Shown here: in pieces, positions 38,474-46,904 of the stretch
Numbering within the stretch: position 1 is the stretch's first letter
How the letters are laid out: the number at the start of each line of letters is the position of its first letter
Notes under the pieces: generated by a model
The model's input: the letters and a program-made list of their open reading frames with translations, nothing else
Told to the model about the DNA's origin: nothing
The model's database searches: none
Translations under genes and position numbers: made by a program
Assembly (NCBI GenBank): GCA_031414805.1
Contig: JANOQJ010000093.1
Location: 52,939-116,938 of the forward strand
Source of the DNA: JAAFIW01 sp031414805
Lineage (GTDB): Bacteria > Pseudomonadota > Gammaproteobacteria > Burkholderiales > Burkholderiaceae_C
DNA: 64,000 nucleotides
Direction: 5' to 3'

Positions 38474-38896
38474 ATGAATTCCACTGCTAAGTTAGTGTCC
38501 ATTGTTGTTGGTGGATCAATATTGATCACAATTGCAACACCATTTTTTAAAAAAATGATGTCCAGCAGCGAGGATGTAGTTGTAGAGCACCTACTGAAAA
38601 CAGCGGAACGTATCAACCGCGAAGGACCAAGAGCTATTGGGAATGGAGTTAGGCTAGATGGCGCAACCGCTGGTCCAGGCAGAACCATTACATATTTCCA
38701 CACCAACCTAGAGGCGACTGCTGAGAACGTTGACAAGGATTTATTTCAAAAAATTTATGTCCCGGAAATGACTGCAAGGGTGTGCAAATCAATGACAGAT
38801 GTTTTGAGTAAAAATGTGCTTGCAAACTACACCTACAAAGATCGCGACGGCAACGCAATCGGTACAGTTTCTGTCAATCAATCTGAATGTAAGTGA
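38474..38896 (+). CDS. Small membrane-anchored hypothetical protein
   Basis: 140 residues. One N-terminal hydrophobic helix (about 6-24, LVSIVVGGSILITIATPFF) anchors a hydrophilic domain, probably periplasmic, with a possible Cys pair (VCKSMTD, SECK). No family recognised. Composition is low in GC like the preceding gene. No ribosome-binding site of note; the start ATG is the only one that keeps the anchor. Confidence 0.55.
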   Translation: MNSTAKLVSIVVGGSILITIATPFFKKMMSSSEDVVVEHLLKTAERINREGPRAIGNGVRLDGATAGPGRTITYFHTNLEATAENVDKDLFQKIYVPEMTARVCKSMTDVLSKNVLANYTYKDRDGNAIGTVSVNQSECK

Positions 38897-38939
38897 CTAT
38901 TGATCAATAGAGTAACGACACATCCCTGAAATTCATACC

Positions 38940-39155
38940 ATGCAAACACCTGCCATCTGGTCGCAACCCGACATCCTCGGCGGCACCCCCGTGTTCGCAG
39001 GTACGCGCGTCCCGTTCCGCATCCTATTCGACTACCTTGAAACGGGTGACAGCATCGACACCTTTCTGGACGAATTCCCCTCTGTCAGTCGCACCCAAGT
39101 TATTGCAGCGCTCGAGCAGGCGCGGCTATCCGCCTGCCATGCGAATCCTGCTTGA
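38940..39155 (+). CDS. DUF433 antitoxin-like protein
   Basis: 71 residues with the DUF433 signature DILGGTPVFAGTRVP followed by LFDYLETGDSIDTFLDEFP. DUF433 proteins are winged-helix-like antitoxins. The reading frame of the DUF5615 gene starts 17 bases before its end, so the two overlap and are co-translated. This is a typical DUF433-DUF5615 pair. Confidence 0.88.
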   Translation: MQTPAIWSQPDILGGTPVFAGTRVPFRILFDYLETGDSIDTFLDEFPSVSRTQVIAALEQARLSACHANPA

Positions 39156-39456
39156 CGAGTCACTGCCCAGAAAACTGGGTTTTTTGCTGGTAGGGCACCA
39201 TGTACTGACGGTTCAGCAAATGGGCTTTGCTGGGCTGTCAAACGGCAAACTACTCGCTGCTGCAGCAACCGAGTTTGACGTTCTCATCACGGGTGACCAG
39301 AACATGGGTTATCAGCAAAATCTGAGCCTTTTACCGATGGCGGTCATCGTTATGGTTGCGCCCAGTAATAAGTTGGAAGGCTTCTTGCCACTTGTGCCAA
39401 GCCTGCTGGAAGCGATAGATACGCTAGCGCCAAAGGCTTTTGTAGTGCTGCAATAG
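39139..39456 (+). CDS. DUF5615 PIN-like toxin
   Basis: 105 residues from ATG 39139 (MRILLDESLPRKLG, with the Asp of the PIN-like active site). Other acidic sites are in FDVLITGDQNMGYQ. The family is a PIN-like RNase usually paired with DUF433. Overlap with the antitoxin supports the start. The longer frame from 39037 would replace the DUF433 sequence in another frame and is unlikely. Confidence 0.88.
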   Translation: MRILLDESLPRKLGFLLVGHHVLTVQQMGFAGLSNGKLLAAAATEFDVLITGDQNMGYQQNLSLLPMAVIVMVAPSNKLEGFLPLVPSLLEAIDTLAPKAFVVLQ

Positions 39457-39508
39457 TTGCCGTGGAAAGCACCGTCACAAGCTCCAGTAGCGACTGGACC
39501 AACCGAAG

Positions 39509-39931
39509 CTATCGCAAATCCGCAAACGGATTCACCACCCGCACCGCACCCATCATTTCCCCCGCGTTCATATCCTCACTCAGCAACACCCCGCACCCCG
39601 CAATCTGTGCACTGGCCACAATCACCGCATCGTAAAACCCAATACTGCGGGTCTGGTGCAAGTCCAGCGCACTCCGAACAATAGCGGGGGTCACCTGCAC
39701 CACTTCAAATTGCTCATACAAATCCAGTTGCGCACGAATATGTTGCGCCGGTAGTTTGAGTTTTTTGATCGCCACATTGCAATACTCCTGCAATACCTGC
39801 GTAGACAGCACTCCCGTCGCCGATTCGTATAACTGCTTCAGGAGCGCCAAGGCAGCACGCTGCTTGGCAGGTTCGTCGCGCGCCTCGACGTAGACCAGGA
39901 TGTTGGTGTCTATGAATGAGCGAATCGCCAT
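39509..39931 (-). CDS. vapC: PIN-domain toxin (VapC-like)
   Basis: 140 residues from MAIRSFIDTNILVY; the first acidic residue is in FIDTNIL. Conserved positions continue in STQVLQEYCNVAIKK and the C-terminal GFYDAVIVASAQIAGC and LLSEDMNAG, so the catalytic Asp/Glu set is complete. An upstream Met at 39964 overlaps the antitoxin and is possible. Toxins of this family cleave specific RNAs (tRNA or rRNA) when not bound by the antitoxin. Confidence 0.88.
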   Translation of the reverse strand: MAIRSFIDTNILVYVEARDEPAKQRAALALLKQLYESATGVLSTQVLQEYCNVAIKKLKLPAQHIRAQLDLYEQFEVVQVTPAIVRSALDLHQTRSIGFYDAVIVASAQIAGCGVLLSEDMNAGEMMGAVRVVNPFADLR

Positions 39932-39944
39932 GGGAGCGCCTGCA

Positions 39945-40169
39945 TCAGCGTTCGCTGGCTTCATCACGGTCAAACCGCCAGCCGTCCAGCTTGGCGGCTG
40001 ACTGCAGGCAGCGCTCCTCAAACTGCTCCCACTGCGCACCCCGTCGTGCACTGCCCGCCAGTTGCTCCAGGTAGTCGCGCACCACCTGGTTCAGGCTTTT
40101 GCCCATTTTTTGGGCAGCCTCACGGGCGCGCAAAGCCACTTGTTCGTCGATAGACAGCGTGATGTTCAT
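39945..40169 (-). CDS. vapB: Ribbon-helix-helix-type antitoxin
   Basis: 74 residues starting MNITLSIDEQVALRAREAAQ; the ribbon-helix-helix pattern is followed by KMGKSLNQVVRDYLEQLAGS. A TAGCTCCTTT upstream on the plus strand gives AAAGGAGCTA in gene sense, a strong ribosome-binding site for this start. The toxin starts about 13 bases after its stop. The pair is probably autoregulated. Confidence 0.82.
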   Translation of the reverse strand: MNITLSIDEQVALRAREAAQKMGKSLNQVVRDYLEQLAGSARRGAQWEQFEERCLQSAAKLDGWRFDRDEASER

Positions 40170-40261
40170 AGCTAGCTCCTTTTTGTCGAAGTCACACATA
40201 TTATGTGCGATCGCCATCACTTGCCCAACAAGGGCATCGCTTCCCCCGTAAGCTCCCCCAC

Positions 40262-41254
40262 ATGTACCCCCTATCCGTCCTCGACCTCTCCCCCATCTCC
40301 CAAGGCAGCACCGCCGCCCAATCCTTTCGCAACACGCTGAGCTTGGCCCAACACGCGGAAACCTGGGGCTTTAACCGCTACTGGCTGGCCGAGCACCACG
40401 GCATGCCGGGCATTGCCAGCGCGGCCACCGCCGTGCTGCTGGCACATGTGGGCGCTGGCACCCGCAGCATTCGCATTGGCGCAGGCGGGGTGATGCTGCC
40501 CAACCACTCGCCGCTGGTGATTGCCGAGCAATTTGGCACGCTGGAGTCGCTCTACCCTGGCCGCATTGACCTGGGCCTGGGCCGTGCGCCGGGGTCTGAC
40601 ATGGCGACCGCCCGGGCGCTGCGGCGTAACCTGGCGTCGGATTCCGACGAGTTTCCGCAAGACGTGCTGGAGTTGATGGACTACCTCTCGCCAGCGCCCA
40701 AGCAATCGGTTCTGGCCGTACCCGGCAAGGGCTTGCAAGTGCCCATCTGGATCCTGGGCTCCAGCCTGTACGGCGCGCAGCTGGCCGCCATGCTGGGCCT
40801 GCCCTATGCCTTTGCCTCGCACTTTGCGCCCGCGCAAATGATGGACGCCATCGCCGTGTACCGCAGCACCTTTCGCCCTTCGGCGCAGCTGGCCAAGCCG
40901 TATGTGATGCTGGGTTTCAACGTGTTTGCGGCGGACTCCGACGAGCAGGCGCAGCTATTGGCCTCCAGCATGCAGCAAGCGTTTGTGAACCTGCGCATGG
41001 GCCGCCCCGCGCAACTGCCGCCACCCGTGCCCGGCTTTTTGCACAGCGCCGGGCCGCAAGCCCAGGCGCTGCTGCAAGGTGTGCTGTCGGCTTCTGCCAT
41101 CGGTTCGCGCGATACGGTGCGCGCGGCCATGCAAGCGTTCATCAAGCAAACCGGGGCTGATGAGCTGATGGTGGCCGGTGCCATGTTTGACCACGCAGCG
41201 CGGCTACGCTCATATGAAATCGTTTCGGAAGTTCAAAAATCACTACAGTTTTGA
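40262..41254 (+). CDS. Luciferase-like FMN-dependent oxidoreductase
   Basis: 330 residues from ATG 40262. The sequence is that of bacterial-luciferase-like alkanal/alkane monooxygenases: LSVLDLSPISQGS at the start, YWLAEHHGMPGIASAA with the active-site pattern, and LESLYPGRIDLGLGRAPGSD. The stop codon is the TGA in TTTTGATAGCTGC, i.e. the first part of repeat copy 14. Without that insertion the frame would continue or end elsewhere. Substrate unknown. The gene is on its own. Confidence 0.9.
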   Translation: MYPLSVLDLSPISQGSTAAQSFRNTLSLAQHAETWGFNRYWLAEHHGMPGIASAATAVLLAHVGAGTRSIRIGAGGVMLPNHSPLVIAEQFGTLESLYPGRIDLGLGRAPGSDMATARALRRNLASDSDEFPQDVLELMDYLSPAPKQSVLAVPGKGLQVPIWILGSSLYGAQLAAMLGLPYAFASHFAPAQMMDAIAVYRSTFRPSAQLAKPYVMLGFNVFAADSDEQAQLLASSMQQAFVNLRMGRPAQLPPPVPGFLHSAGPQAQALLQGVLSASAIGSRDTVRAAMQAFIKQTGADELMVAGAMFDHAARLRSYEIVSEVQKSLQF

Positions 41255-41285
41255 TAGCTGCTTGAGCAGTATTCACAAGGGCTGG
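41242..41285 (+). repeat. Dispersed palindromic repeat, copy 14, supplies a stop codon
   Basis: GATAGCTGCTTGAGCAGTAT then TCACAAGGGCTGG, full length. The TGA that ends the upstream luciferase-like gene lies inside the left flank of this copy. Confidence 0.9.
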
Positions 41286-41441
41286 CGGGCGATATCACTT
41301 GATTCGATGCCTGCTAGGCCCTTTCTCCCCACCGCCCGCGGGCAGAACTCCGGAAATCTGCGCACCACGGCGTCACGCACGGGACGGAATTTACGGCTGC
41401 GGCTGGCGTAACCATCCGGGGCGTGTATCTAATCAGGGGGT

Positions 41442-43103
41442 ATGACAACCCACTCATCCTTTGCCCGCTGGCTCCCCTTCCTCAACTGGCCTCGCCCCAC
41501 TGCCGCCCTGCTGCGCGGCGAAACCATGGCGGGGCTGACGGTGGCGCTGGTCATGGTGCCGCAGTCGGTGGCTTATGCGGCGCTGGCGGGTATGCCGCTG
41601 GTTACCGGCCTGTATGCGGCACTGCTGCCTGCCTTGATCGCCGTTCTGTTTGGTAGCTCTACGCGGCTGTCGGTGGGGCCGGCGGCGTTGACTTGTGTGT
41701 TGATTGGCTCGTCGCTTTCCGGCATGGCCGAGGTGGCCAGCGCGCAGTGGGTGCAACTAGCGGTGTGGCTGGCCATTTTGTCGGGGGTGATTCAGCTGGC
41801 CATGGGCGCGGGCGGCTTTGCCTGGGTGTTGAATTTGATCAGCTCGCCGGTGCTGATGGCGTTTACGCAAGCGGCTGCGCTGTTGATTGCCGCCTCGCAA
41901 TTGCCCGCGTTGCTGGGCCTGAAAGGCGGTTTGAGCAGCCTCTGGCAAACGCCGCAAATTGACGGGCAGGCGCTCGCATTTGGTTTGGGTGGGGTGGCTG
42001 CGCTGGTGCTGGGCAAGCGCTACGTGCCGCAATGGCCCATGGTGCTGCTAGTGGTGGCGTGTGCGGGCGGCATCAGCTACCTCAGTGGCTATTCGGCGGG
42101 CGGTGGCGCGGTGGTGGGCAGCTTGCCTGCGGGCTTGCCGTCGCTGTACCTGCCGGGCTGGCCGGGTTGGGATACGTTCAGCGCGCTGCTGATACCGGCT
42201 TTGGTGATTGCTTTTGTGAGCTTTTTAGAAACGGCTTCGAGCGCCAAAACCGAGGCGCAGCGAGATGGCAAGCGCTGGAACGACAACCAGGACTTGATCG
42301 GCCAGGGCCTGGCCAAGCTGGCCAGCGCCTTCAGCGGCAGTTTTGCCACCAGCACCTCGTTTTCGCGCTCCGCCGTCACGCTATTTGCCGGCGCTAAAAC
42401 CGGCTGGGCCACCGTGGCTTGCACCGTGTTTGTGTTGCTGGCTTTGCTGCTGCTCACCCCGCTGCTGTTTCACGTGCCCCGCGCCGCGCTGGCTGCGGTG
42501 GTGGTGGCCGCAGTGCTGGGCTTACTTAAACCGACGGCGTTTGTGCAGCTGTGGCGCATCAACCGGGTGGAAACGGCGGTGGCGGCCATCACCTTCGCCG
42601 TCACGCTGCTGACGGCCCCGCGCATTTACTGGGGCGTGCTGACCGGTGTGCTACTGGGCATGGCGCATTTTTTGTACCACCGGCTGCACCCGCGCATCAT
42701 TGAAGTCGGCTTGCATGGCGATGGCAGCCTGCGTGACCGCCACCTGTGGAGCCTGCCGCCGCTGGCCCCCCATTTGTATGCGCTGCGCATGGATTCCGAG
42801 CTGGACTTTGCCGCCGCCAGCGGCTTTGAACGCGCCATCACCGAGCACCTGGCCGCACACCCCGACCTGCTGCACGTGTGCCTGTTTGCCCAACCGATCA
42901 ATCGAATCGATGCCACCGGCGTGGAGACGTTTTTGCGCCTGCGCCAGACGCTGGAAAAGCGCAGCATCACGCTGCACATCAGCGGCATCAAGCTGCCGGT
43001 GGAAACCGTTTTGATACGTGCTGGGGCCTTGGGTGCGAGTGCGTTTTTGAAGATGTACCGCACCGATGCCGAAGCACTGGTGGGGTTAGGCCATCGTGCA
43101 TAA
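41442..43103 (+). CDS. SulP-family anion transporter with STAS domain
   Basis: 553 residues, about 11-12 membrane helices (from ETMAGLTVALVMVPQSVAYA to YWGVLTGVLLGMAHFLY), and a C-terminal STAS domain (about 440-545) with the conserved IDATGVETFLRL. The GRSLE-like FATSTSFSRSAV segment is typical of SulP. Substrate is probably sulfate or another anion (bicarbonate, dicarboxylate). A run of five G closely precedes the ATG and may act as ribosome-binding site. No neighbour hints at the substrate. Confidence 0.93.
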   Translation: MTTHSSFARWLPFLNWPRPTAALLRGETMAGLTVALVMVPQSVAYAALAGMPLVTGLYAALLPALIAVLFGSSTRLSVGPAALTCVLIGSSLSGMAEVASAQWVQLAVWLAILSGVIQLAMGAGGFAWVLNLISSPVLMAFTQAAALLIAASQLPALLGLKGGLSSLWQTPQIDGQALAFGLGGVAALVLGKRYVPQWPMVLLVVACAGGISYLSGYSAGGGAVVGSLPAGLPSLYLPGWPGWDTFSALLIPALVIAFVSFLETASSAKTEAQRDGKRWNDNQDLIGQGLAKLASAFSGSFATSTSFSRSAVTLFAGAKTGWATVACTVFVLLALLLLTPLLFHVPRAALAAVVVAAVLGLLKPTAFVQLWRINRVETAVAAITFAVTLLTAPRIYWGVLTGVLLGMAHFLYHRLHPRIIEVGLHGDGSLRDRHLWSLPPLAPHLYALRMDSELDFAAASGFERAITEHLAAHPDLLHVCLFAQPINRIDATGVETFLRLRQTLEKRSITLHISGIKLPVETVLIRAGALGASAFLKMYRTDAEALVGLGHRA

Positions 43104-43111
43104 GCACCGTT

Positions 43112-43160
43112 TGCTATGTTTTATATAGCTGCTTGAGCAGTATTTATAAGGGCTGTAAGC
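43112..43160 (+). repeat. Dispersed palindromic repeat, copy 15
   Basis: TATAGCTGCTTGAGCAGTAT then TTATAAGGGCTGTAAGCCG, full length. It sits between the convergent ends of the SulP gene and the PLP-enzyme gene. Confidence 0.95.
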
Positions 43161-43246
43161 CGTTTTGGCTAAAAACTGGTTGCGGCATTCCGCATTCCGT
43201 CGCACACGCGCTGGTCGCGCCCCGCAACCAGCGCCCGTGCAACAAC

Positions 43247-44890
43247 TCAGGTTGCCGCCGCAATCACTTCAATGGCAGTGCTACGAATCAAGGCCAGTGC
43301 GTTATCCACCTGCGATGGGCTGTGCCACAGGTGTGTGGACAAGCGAATCGGCAGCTCGTTCACGGTCGTGTTGGCAGCGGTCAGGCGCGGCACGGTGGAG
43401 TTGCGCACCACCAGGTTGCGCTCGGCCAGCAAGGTGACCAGGCGGCTGGACGGCGAAGCCGTGACAGTGGCGTTCGTCGCGGTAGTGCGGCGAACCAGGG
43501 CGCGCGTTCCATCCAGACCGTAAAACGGATTGAACGAGGTCAGCGCCGTGCTGAGCATGGGGTCGCGTGGCGTGTACAGCGCCTCGGCTCCCCATAGCTC
43601 CACAATGCGGGCCTTGGCGTAAGCCGACAGCGCCAACACATAGGTTTCAATGTCTTTGCGACCAATGGTGTCCCAGTCGGCGCAGGCTTGCGCCACACCG
43701 TTGATCAACGGCACATGCATGCTGCCGATGCTTTGAATGGCCGAGCCAATGTCGTAGTCACCACGCTGCGTCCAGGGCACTGTTTGTGTGGTGCTACCCG
43801 TGAGGAACGGACGGGAGCCCGCCTGCAGTGTAGTGTTGGCGCTGCTGGTCACCACCGGGTAGTACGGCGGCAAGGTTGAAGCTGCGTTGGGTCTGGCCCG
43901 GTTTCGCACAATCAGGATGCCGGTGGAGCCCGGGCCGCACTGCCATTTGTGTGCGGCTCCCGCCATGAAGTCCACACCCAGGTCAGCATAGTTGTAGGCC
44001 ATCATGCCGGGCAGGTGGGCACCGTCGCAAATAGAGATCAGGTTGAATTCCTTGCACACCCGCATGATCTGATCGATGGGCAGCATGGTGCCCGTGATGA
44101 ACGTCGGGCTGGACCACATGATGGCGCGCACTTTTTGACCTTGAGCCTGCGCTGCCAGCACTTCGTTGCGAAACAGCGTGTAGTACAGCTGCGCAGTGTG
44201 CGGGGCCATGGAGCCGTCGCCCAGCATCACATTGCCGTCGCCGACCGGCAGCCTGATGCGCCGCACGATCACGCCGTAGCGCTCTACAGCAACGCCCAAG
44301 GGCACGTCGCCGCCGGGGTGCTCCTGGTTGGTGGAAATCACCACATCTCCACGGTCCCACGGTATGCCCAGCAGCACTTTGGACATACCGTCCGAGGTGT
44401 TGTAGCTGACGACCAATTCGTCGGGGTCGACACCATAACCACGGCCTGCCAGCGTGCCCGTGCCGCGTGCGATGGCGGTGCGCTGGGTCAGGTAATTGCT
44501 GTAGCCGTTTTGTGATTCGACGGCATAGGTCTGGTTCTCGGCGGCAAACCGGGTCAGCACCGATTGCGGCATGGAACCGGCGGTGCCGATATTCATGAAC
44601 ACCTTCTGCGGGTTCAACACAAAGCGGCCCCGCACCGCCGTCCAAAAAGCCTCGTTGGCCAGCAACTGGGCACGCAGGGTTTCAGCTGCTGTGGGCACCA
44701 CCTGTGCGTCGGCACCGCCGCAGCCGGTCAGGCCACCCAGCGACAGGGAGCCAAGCCCGACACCCAGCACCTTCATGAAGTCGCGCCGCATGGGCGACCA
44801 GCTGGCCACCTCTGGCGATGTGGCATGTGTATCTATTGCGGGAAAGGGCGACGCTGCATCGCGTGCGCCTACCTGTATTGCATTCGTCAT
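43247..44890 (-). CDS. Tat-exported PLP-dependent aminotransferase class V-like lipoprotein
   Basis: 547 residues from ATG 44890, preceded by AGGAG (the longer frame lacks one). The N-terminus has RRDFMKVLGVG (twin-arginine motif) and ends in a lipobox LTGC followed by GGAD. A class V aminotransferase fold follows (isopenicillin N epimerase/cysteine desulfurase relatives): NIGTAGSMPQ, VVISTNQEHPGGD, ICDGAHLPGMM, and the probable PLP lysine in GAAHKWQCGPGSTG. A cofactor-binding enzyme exported folded agrees with Tat. Substrate unknown. The gene lies 190 bases from a lipoprotein RidA gene on the same strand. Confidence 0.88.
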   Translation of the reverse strand: MTNAIQVGARDAASPFPAIDTHATSPEVASWSPMRRDFMKVLGVGLGSLSLGGLTGCGGADAQVVPTAAETLRAQLLANEAFWTAVRGRFVLNPQKVFMNIGTAGSMPQSVLTRFAAENQTYAVESQNGYSNYLTQRTAIARGTGTLAGRGYGVDPDELVVSYNTSDGMSKVLLGIPWDRGDVVISTNQEHPGGDVPLGVAVERYGVIVRRIRLPVGDGNVMLGDGSMAPHTAQLYYTLFRNEVLAAQAQGQKVRAIMWSSPTFITGTMLPIDQIMRVCKEFNLISICDGAHLPGMMAYNYADLGVDFMAGAAHKWQCGPGSTGILIVRNRARPNAASTLPPYYPVVTSSANTTLQAGSRPFLTGSTTQTVPWTQRGDYDIGSAIQSIGSMHVPLINGVAQACADWDTIGRKDIETYVLALSAYAKARIVELWGAEALYTPRDPMLSTALTSFNPFYGLDGTRALVRRTTATNATVTASPSSRLVTLLAERNLVVRNSTVPRLTAANTTVNELPIRLSTHLWHSPSQVDNALALIRSTAIEVIAAAT

Positions 44891-44988
44891 GGATTTCTCC
44901 TGAAAAAAGATCAGATAGTCAATAAAACAAGAGCGCTTGGAGACATGTACATCGGCCTGGCAGCGCAAGACCAAGCCGTGTATTTAAA

Positions 44989-45023
44989 GGTGCTGTGAGG
45001 TGCTGTGAGGTGCTGTGAGGTGC
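44989..45023 (+). repeat. 10-base tandem repeat
   Basis: AGGTGCTGTG is repeated about three times just upstream of the PLP-enzyme gene; probably replication slippage. Confidence 0.9.
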
Positions 45024-45080
45024 CAAAACCGGTGCGCGCCCGGCTGGATGCACCGTTTTGCAGCTGATGAGCAGCCGCGC

Positions 45081-45530
45081 TTATTTGGTCGCAATCACCG
45101 CAATTTCGATCTTCACATCGCGCGGCAATCGCGCCACTTCCACGGTGGCCCGACCCGGCGGATTGGCTTTGAAATACTCGCCGTACACCGCATTCATCGC
45201 GGCGAATTCGTTGAGATCTTTCATGTAGACGTTGGACATCACGACGTTGTCATACGTCATGCCCTGCGATTTGAGCTTGGCTCCGATGTAGTCCAACACC
45301 AGGCGGGTCTGCTCCTGAATGGTGGCACCCTGGATACCGTTTCCTGCCTTGTTCAGCGGTATCACGCCGGCCAGGTAGTAGGTGTTACCGCTCTGCACAA
45401 TTTGTGAATAAGGGCCGATAGCCGGGTACACGTCGGCTGTGGAGTGAATGATTTTTCCGGTGCTGGCACAGCCAGACAAGAGCGCCAGTGCAGCCAGAGA
45501 GCAGGCCAGCGTCGTTCGAATTCGCTTCAT
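45081..45530 (-). CDS. RidA-family lipoprotein
   Basis: 149 residues from ATG 45530 with AAGGATCC upstream. The N-terminus is a lipoprotein signal (SLAALALLSGCAST, lipobox LLSGC). The mature part is a RidA/YjgF domain (GPYSQIVQSGNTYYLAGVIP, MKDLNEFAAMNAVYGEYF, PPGRATVEVARLP with the conserved Arg). RidA hydrolyses reactive enamine/imine intermediates released by PLP enzymes. Export as a lipoprotein is uncommon. It is upstream of the Tat-exported PLP enzyme on the same strand, probably one operon. Confidence 0.9.
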   Translation of the reverse strand: MKRIRTTLACSLAALALLSGCASTGKIIHSTADVYPAIGPYSQIVQSGNTYYLAGVIPLNKAGNGIQGATIQEQTRLVLDYIGAKLKSQGMTYDNVVMSNVYMKDLNEFAAMNAVYGEYFKANPPGRATVEVARLPRDVKIEIAVIATK

Positions 45531-45663
45531 AGGATCCTTCAGTTGGTTAAAAGAAATACCTCCCTGGTGACAGCAAATCCGTTTGAGCAAGTCTTAGGCC
45601 AGCCTGCTTTGTGTCGCGATTGGGGAACCTTGCGCAAAACACAGGGCCGCGCAAAATTCTTTA

Positions 45664-45699
45664 CGTAACATTTACAAGTTACGCTTTCACAACGTTGTG
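45664..45699. promoter_or_regulatory. Two dyads upstream of the RidA lipoprotein gene
   Basis: CGTAAC-N8-GTTACG at 45664-45683 and the perfect palindrome CACAACGTTGTG at 45688-45699. Both lie 135-170 bases upstream of the RidA start and could be operator sites for the RidA-PLP operon. No regulator is adjacent. Confidence 0.35.
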
Positions 45700-45718
45700 T
45701 GCAATAAATCTGACTTAT

Positions 45719-46111
45719 TCACCATTTAGGCATGTCAACTTTAGACTTACCTCTTGACTTTGAGCGCCAGACGAGGGCGTAAACCACCACATTCCAGACC
45801 CCCAGCGCCGCAGCCAGCAGCATCTGAACCTCCCGCGTCAGGCCATCGGGGTAGATCACGGCCAGCAGGTAATGCTCGATAAACCCACCCGAATAACCTG
45901 CTGCACCGCCAGCCGCACGCAAGCTGTTTTCAAGCGGCGTGAGCGGGCAGGTCCAACCGGCGGCCACCACCGTGGCACCCCAGGCCATGCACGGCAGGTG
46001 CAGCCACCGCACCCAGCGCCAACGCAGCACCAGCAAGCCGCCCAGCAATGCAAAAGCAATGAAGGCTGCATGTGCGGCCAGAACGAGGTTGGCAAGGGTT
46101 TGGTAAAGCAT
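45719..46111 (-). CDS. DUF2784 membrane protein
   Basis: 130 residues from MLYQTLANLVLAAHAAFIAF. Three hydrophobic segments and the DUF2784 pattern (LRWRWVRWLHLPCMAWG, CPLTPLENSLRA, YSGGFIEHYLLAVIYP) are clear. A small inner-membrane protein of unknown role. Start 46147 is also open but less family-like. The gene is divergent to the histidine phosphatase. Confidence 0.88.
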   Translation of the reverse strand: MLYQTLANLVLAAHAAFIAFALLGGLLVLRWRWVRWLHLPCMAWGATVVAAGWTCPLTPLENSLRAAGGAAGYSGGFIEHYLLAVIYPDGLTREVQMLLAAALGVWNVVVYALVWRSKSRGKSKVDMPKW

Positions 46112-46214
46112 GGGGTTTTGCAGGCGGGCAAAGACGTTGGGGATCAACTGTAAGAAACTTTCAGCACACCAGCACGCTCACGACACGCGTCTCCCGAAAC
46201 ACCTGGATCTGAAC

Positions 46215-46865
46215 ATGACACACCCCTTCACCACGCGCCGCTGCCTGCTCACCGTGCTCACCAGCGTCTTGCTGGCCAGCGCCCTGCCCTCGAACGCCCG
46301 CGCACAAAACATACCCGCCAGCCAACTGGTGGCGCAACTGAAAACCGGCGGTCTGGTGGTCTTCTTTCGCCACGGCGAAACCGGCCCGGCCTACGCCGAC
46401 CGGGACAAAGCCGTGATGGGCGACTGCGCCACCCAGCGCAACCTGAACGCCGAAGGCCGCGCGCAGGTGGCCAAACTGGGGCGGGATTTCAAGACGCTGC
46501 AGATCCCGGTGGGCCAGGTCTTGTCATCCGAGTTCTGCCGCGCCTGGCAGCACGCCGAGGCCATGTTTGGCAAAGGCAACTACACCATCACCGAGCGTTT
46601 GAGCGTGCCCATCAGCTACCCCAGCGTGAACGACGCCGACCGGGCGCTGGCGGCCAAAAACCTCAACGCCCTGCTCTCCCAGGCTCCTGCGCCAGGCAAA
46701 AATACCGTGCTGGTTTCGCACGGCATCAACGTGCTGATAGCCACCAGCTACCACCCCAACACGCAAGGCGAGGCCGTGTTTTTTGGCCCGATGGCAAGGG
46801 AGGTTATGCGCGGCTGGGGTCGGTGTTGCCTGGGGAGTGGGTGGCGGGTAAGTAGGCGGTCTTGA
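46215..46865 (+). CDS. Secreted histidine phosphatase, C-terminal frameshift
   Basis: 216 residues from ATG 46215. Signal peptide (LLTVLTSVLLASALPSNARA). The phosphoacceptor is in FFRHGETGPAYAD, the second catalytic His in VLVSHGINVLI. After EAVFF (residue about 190) the frame gives GPMAREVMRGWGRCC, but the other frame gives the expected RPDGKGGYARLGSVLPGEW-like sequence ending GK-stop at 46855. One base seems lost just after a T6 run at 46779-46784, so either the gene or the sequence has a late frameshift. The catalytic core is intact. Confidence 0.82.
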   Translation: MTHPFTTRRCLLTVLTSVLLASALPSNARAQNIPASQLVAQLKTGGLVVFFRHGETGPAYADRDKAVMGDCATQRNLNAEGRAQVAKLGRDFKTLQIPVGQVLSSEFCRAWQHAEAMFGKGNYTITERLSVPISYPSVNDADRALAAKNLNALLSQAPAPGKNTVLVSHGINVLIATSYHPNTQGEAVFFGPMAREVMRGWGRCCLGSGWRVSRRS

Positions 46866-46904
46866 TATTCAAGCGCTGACGGCCAGCAGGCTCAGAGCGC
46901 AAGC

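Noticed and set aside
44989..45023. 10-base repeats upstream of the PLP-enzyme gene as binding sites
   Set aside because: Three tandem units without dyad symmetry; slippage explains them better.
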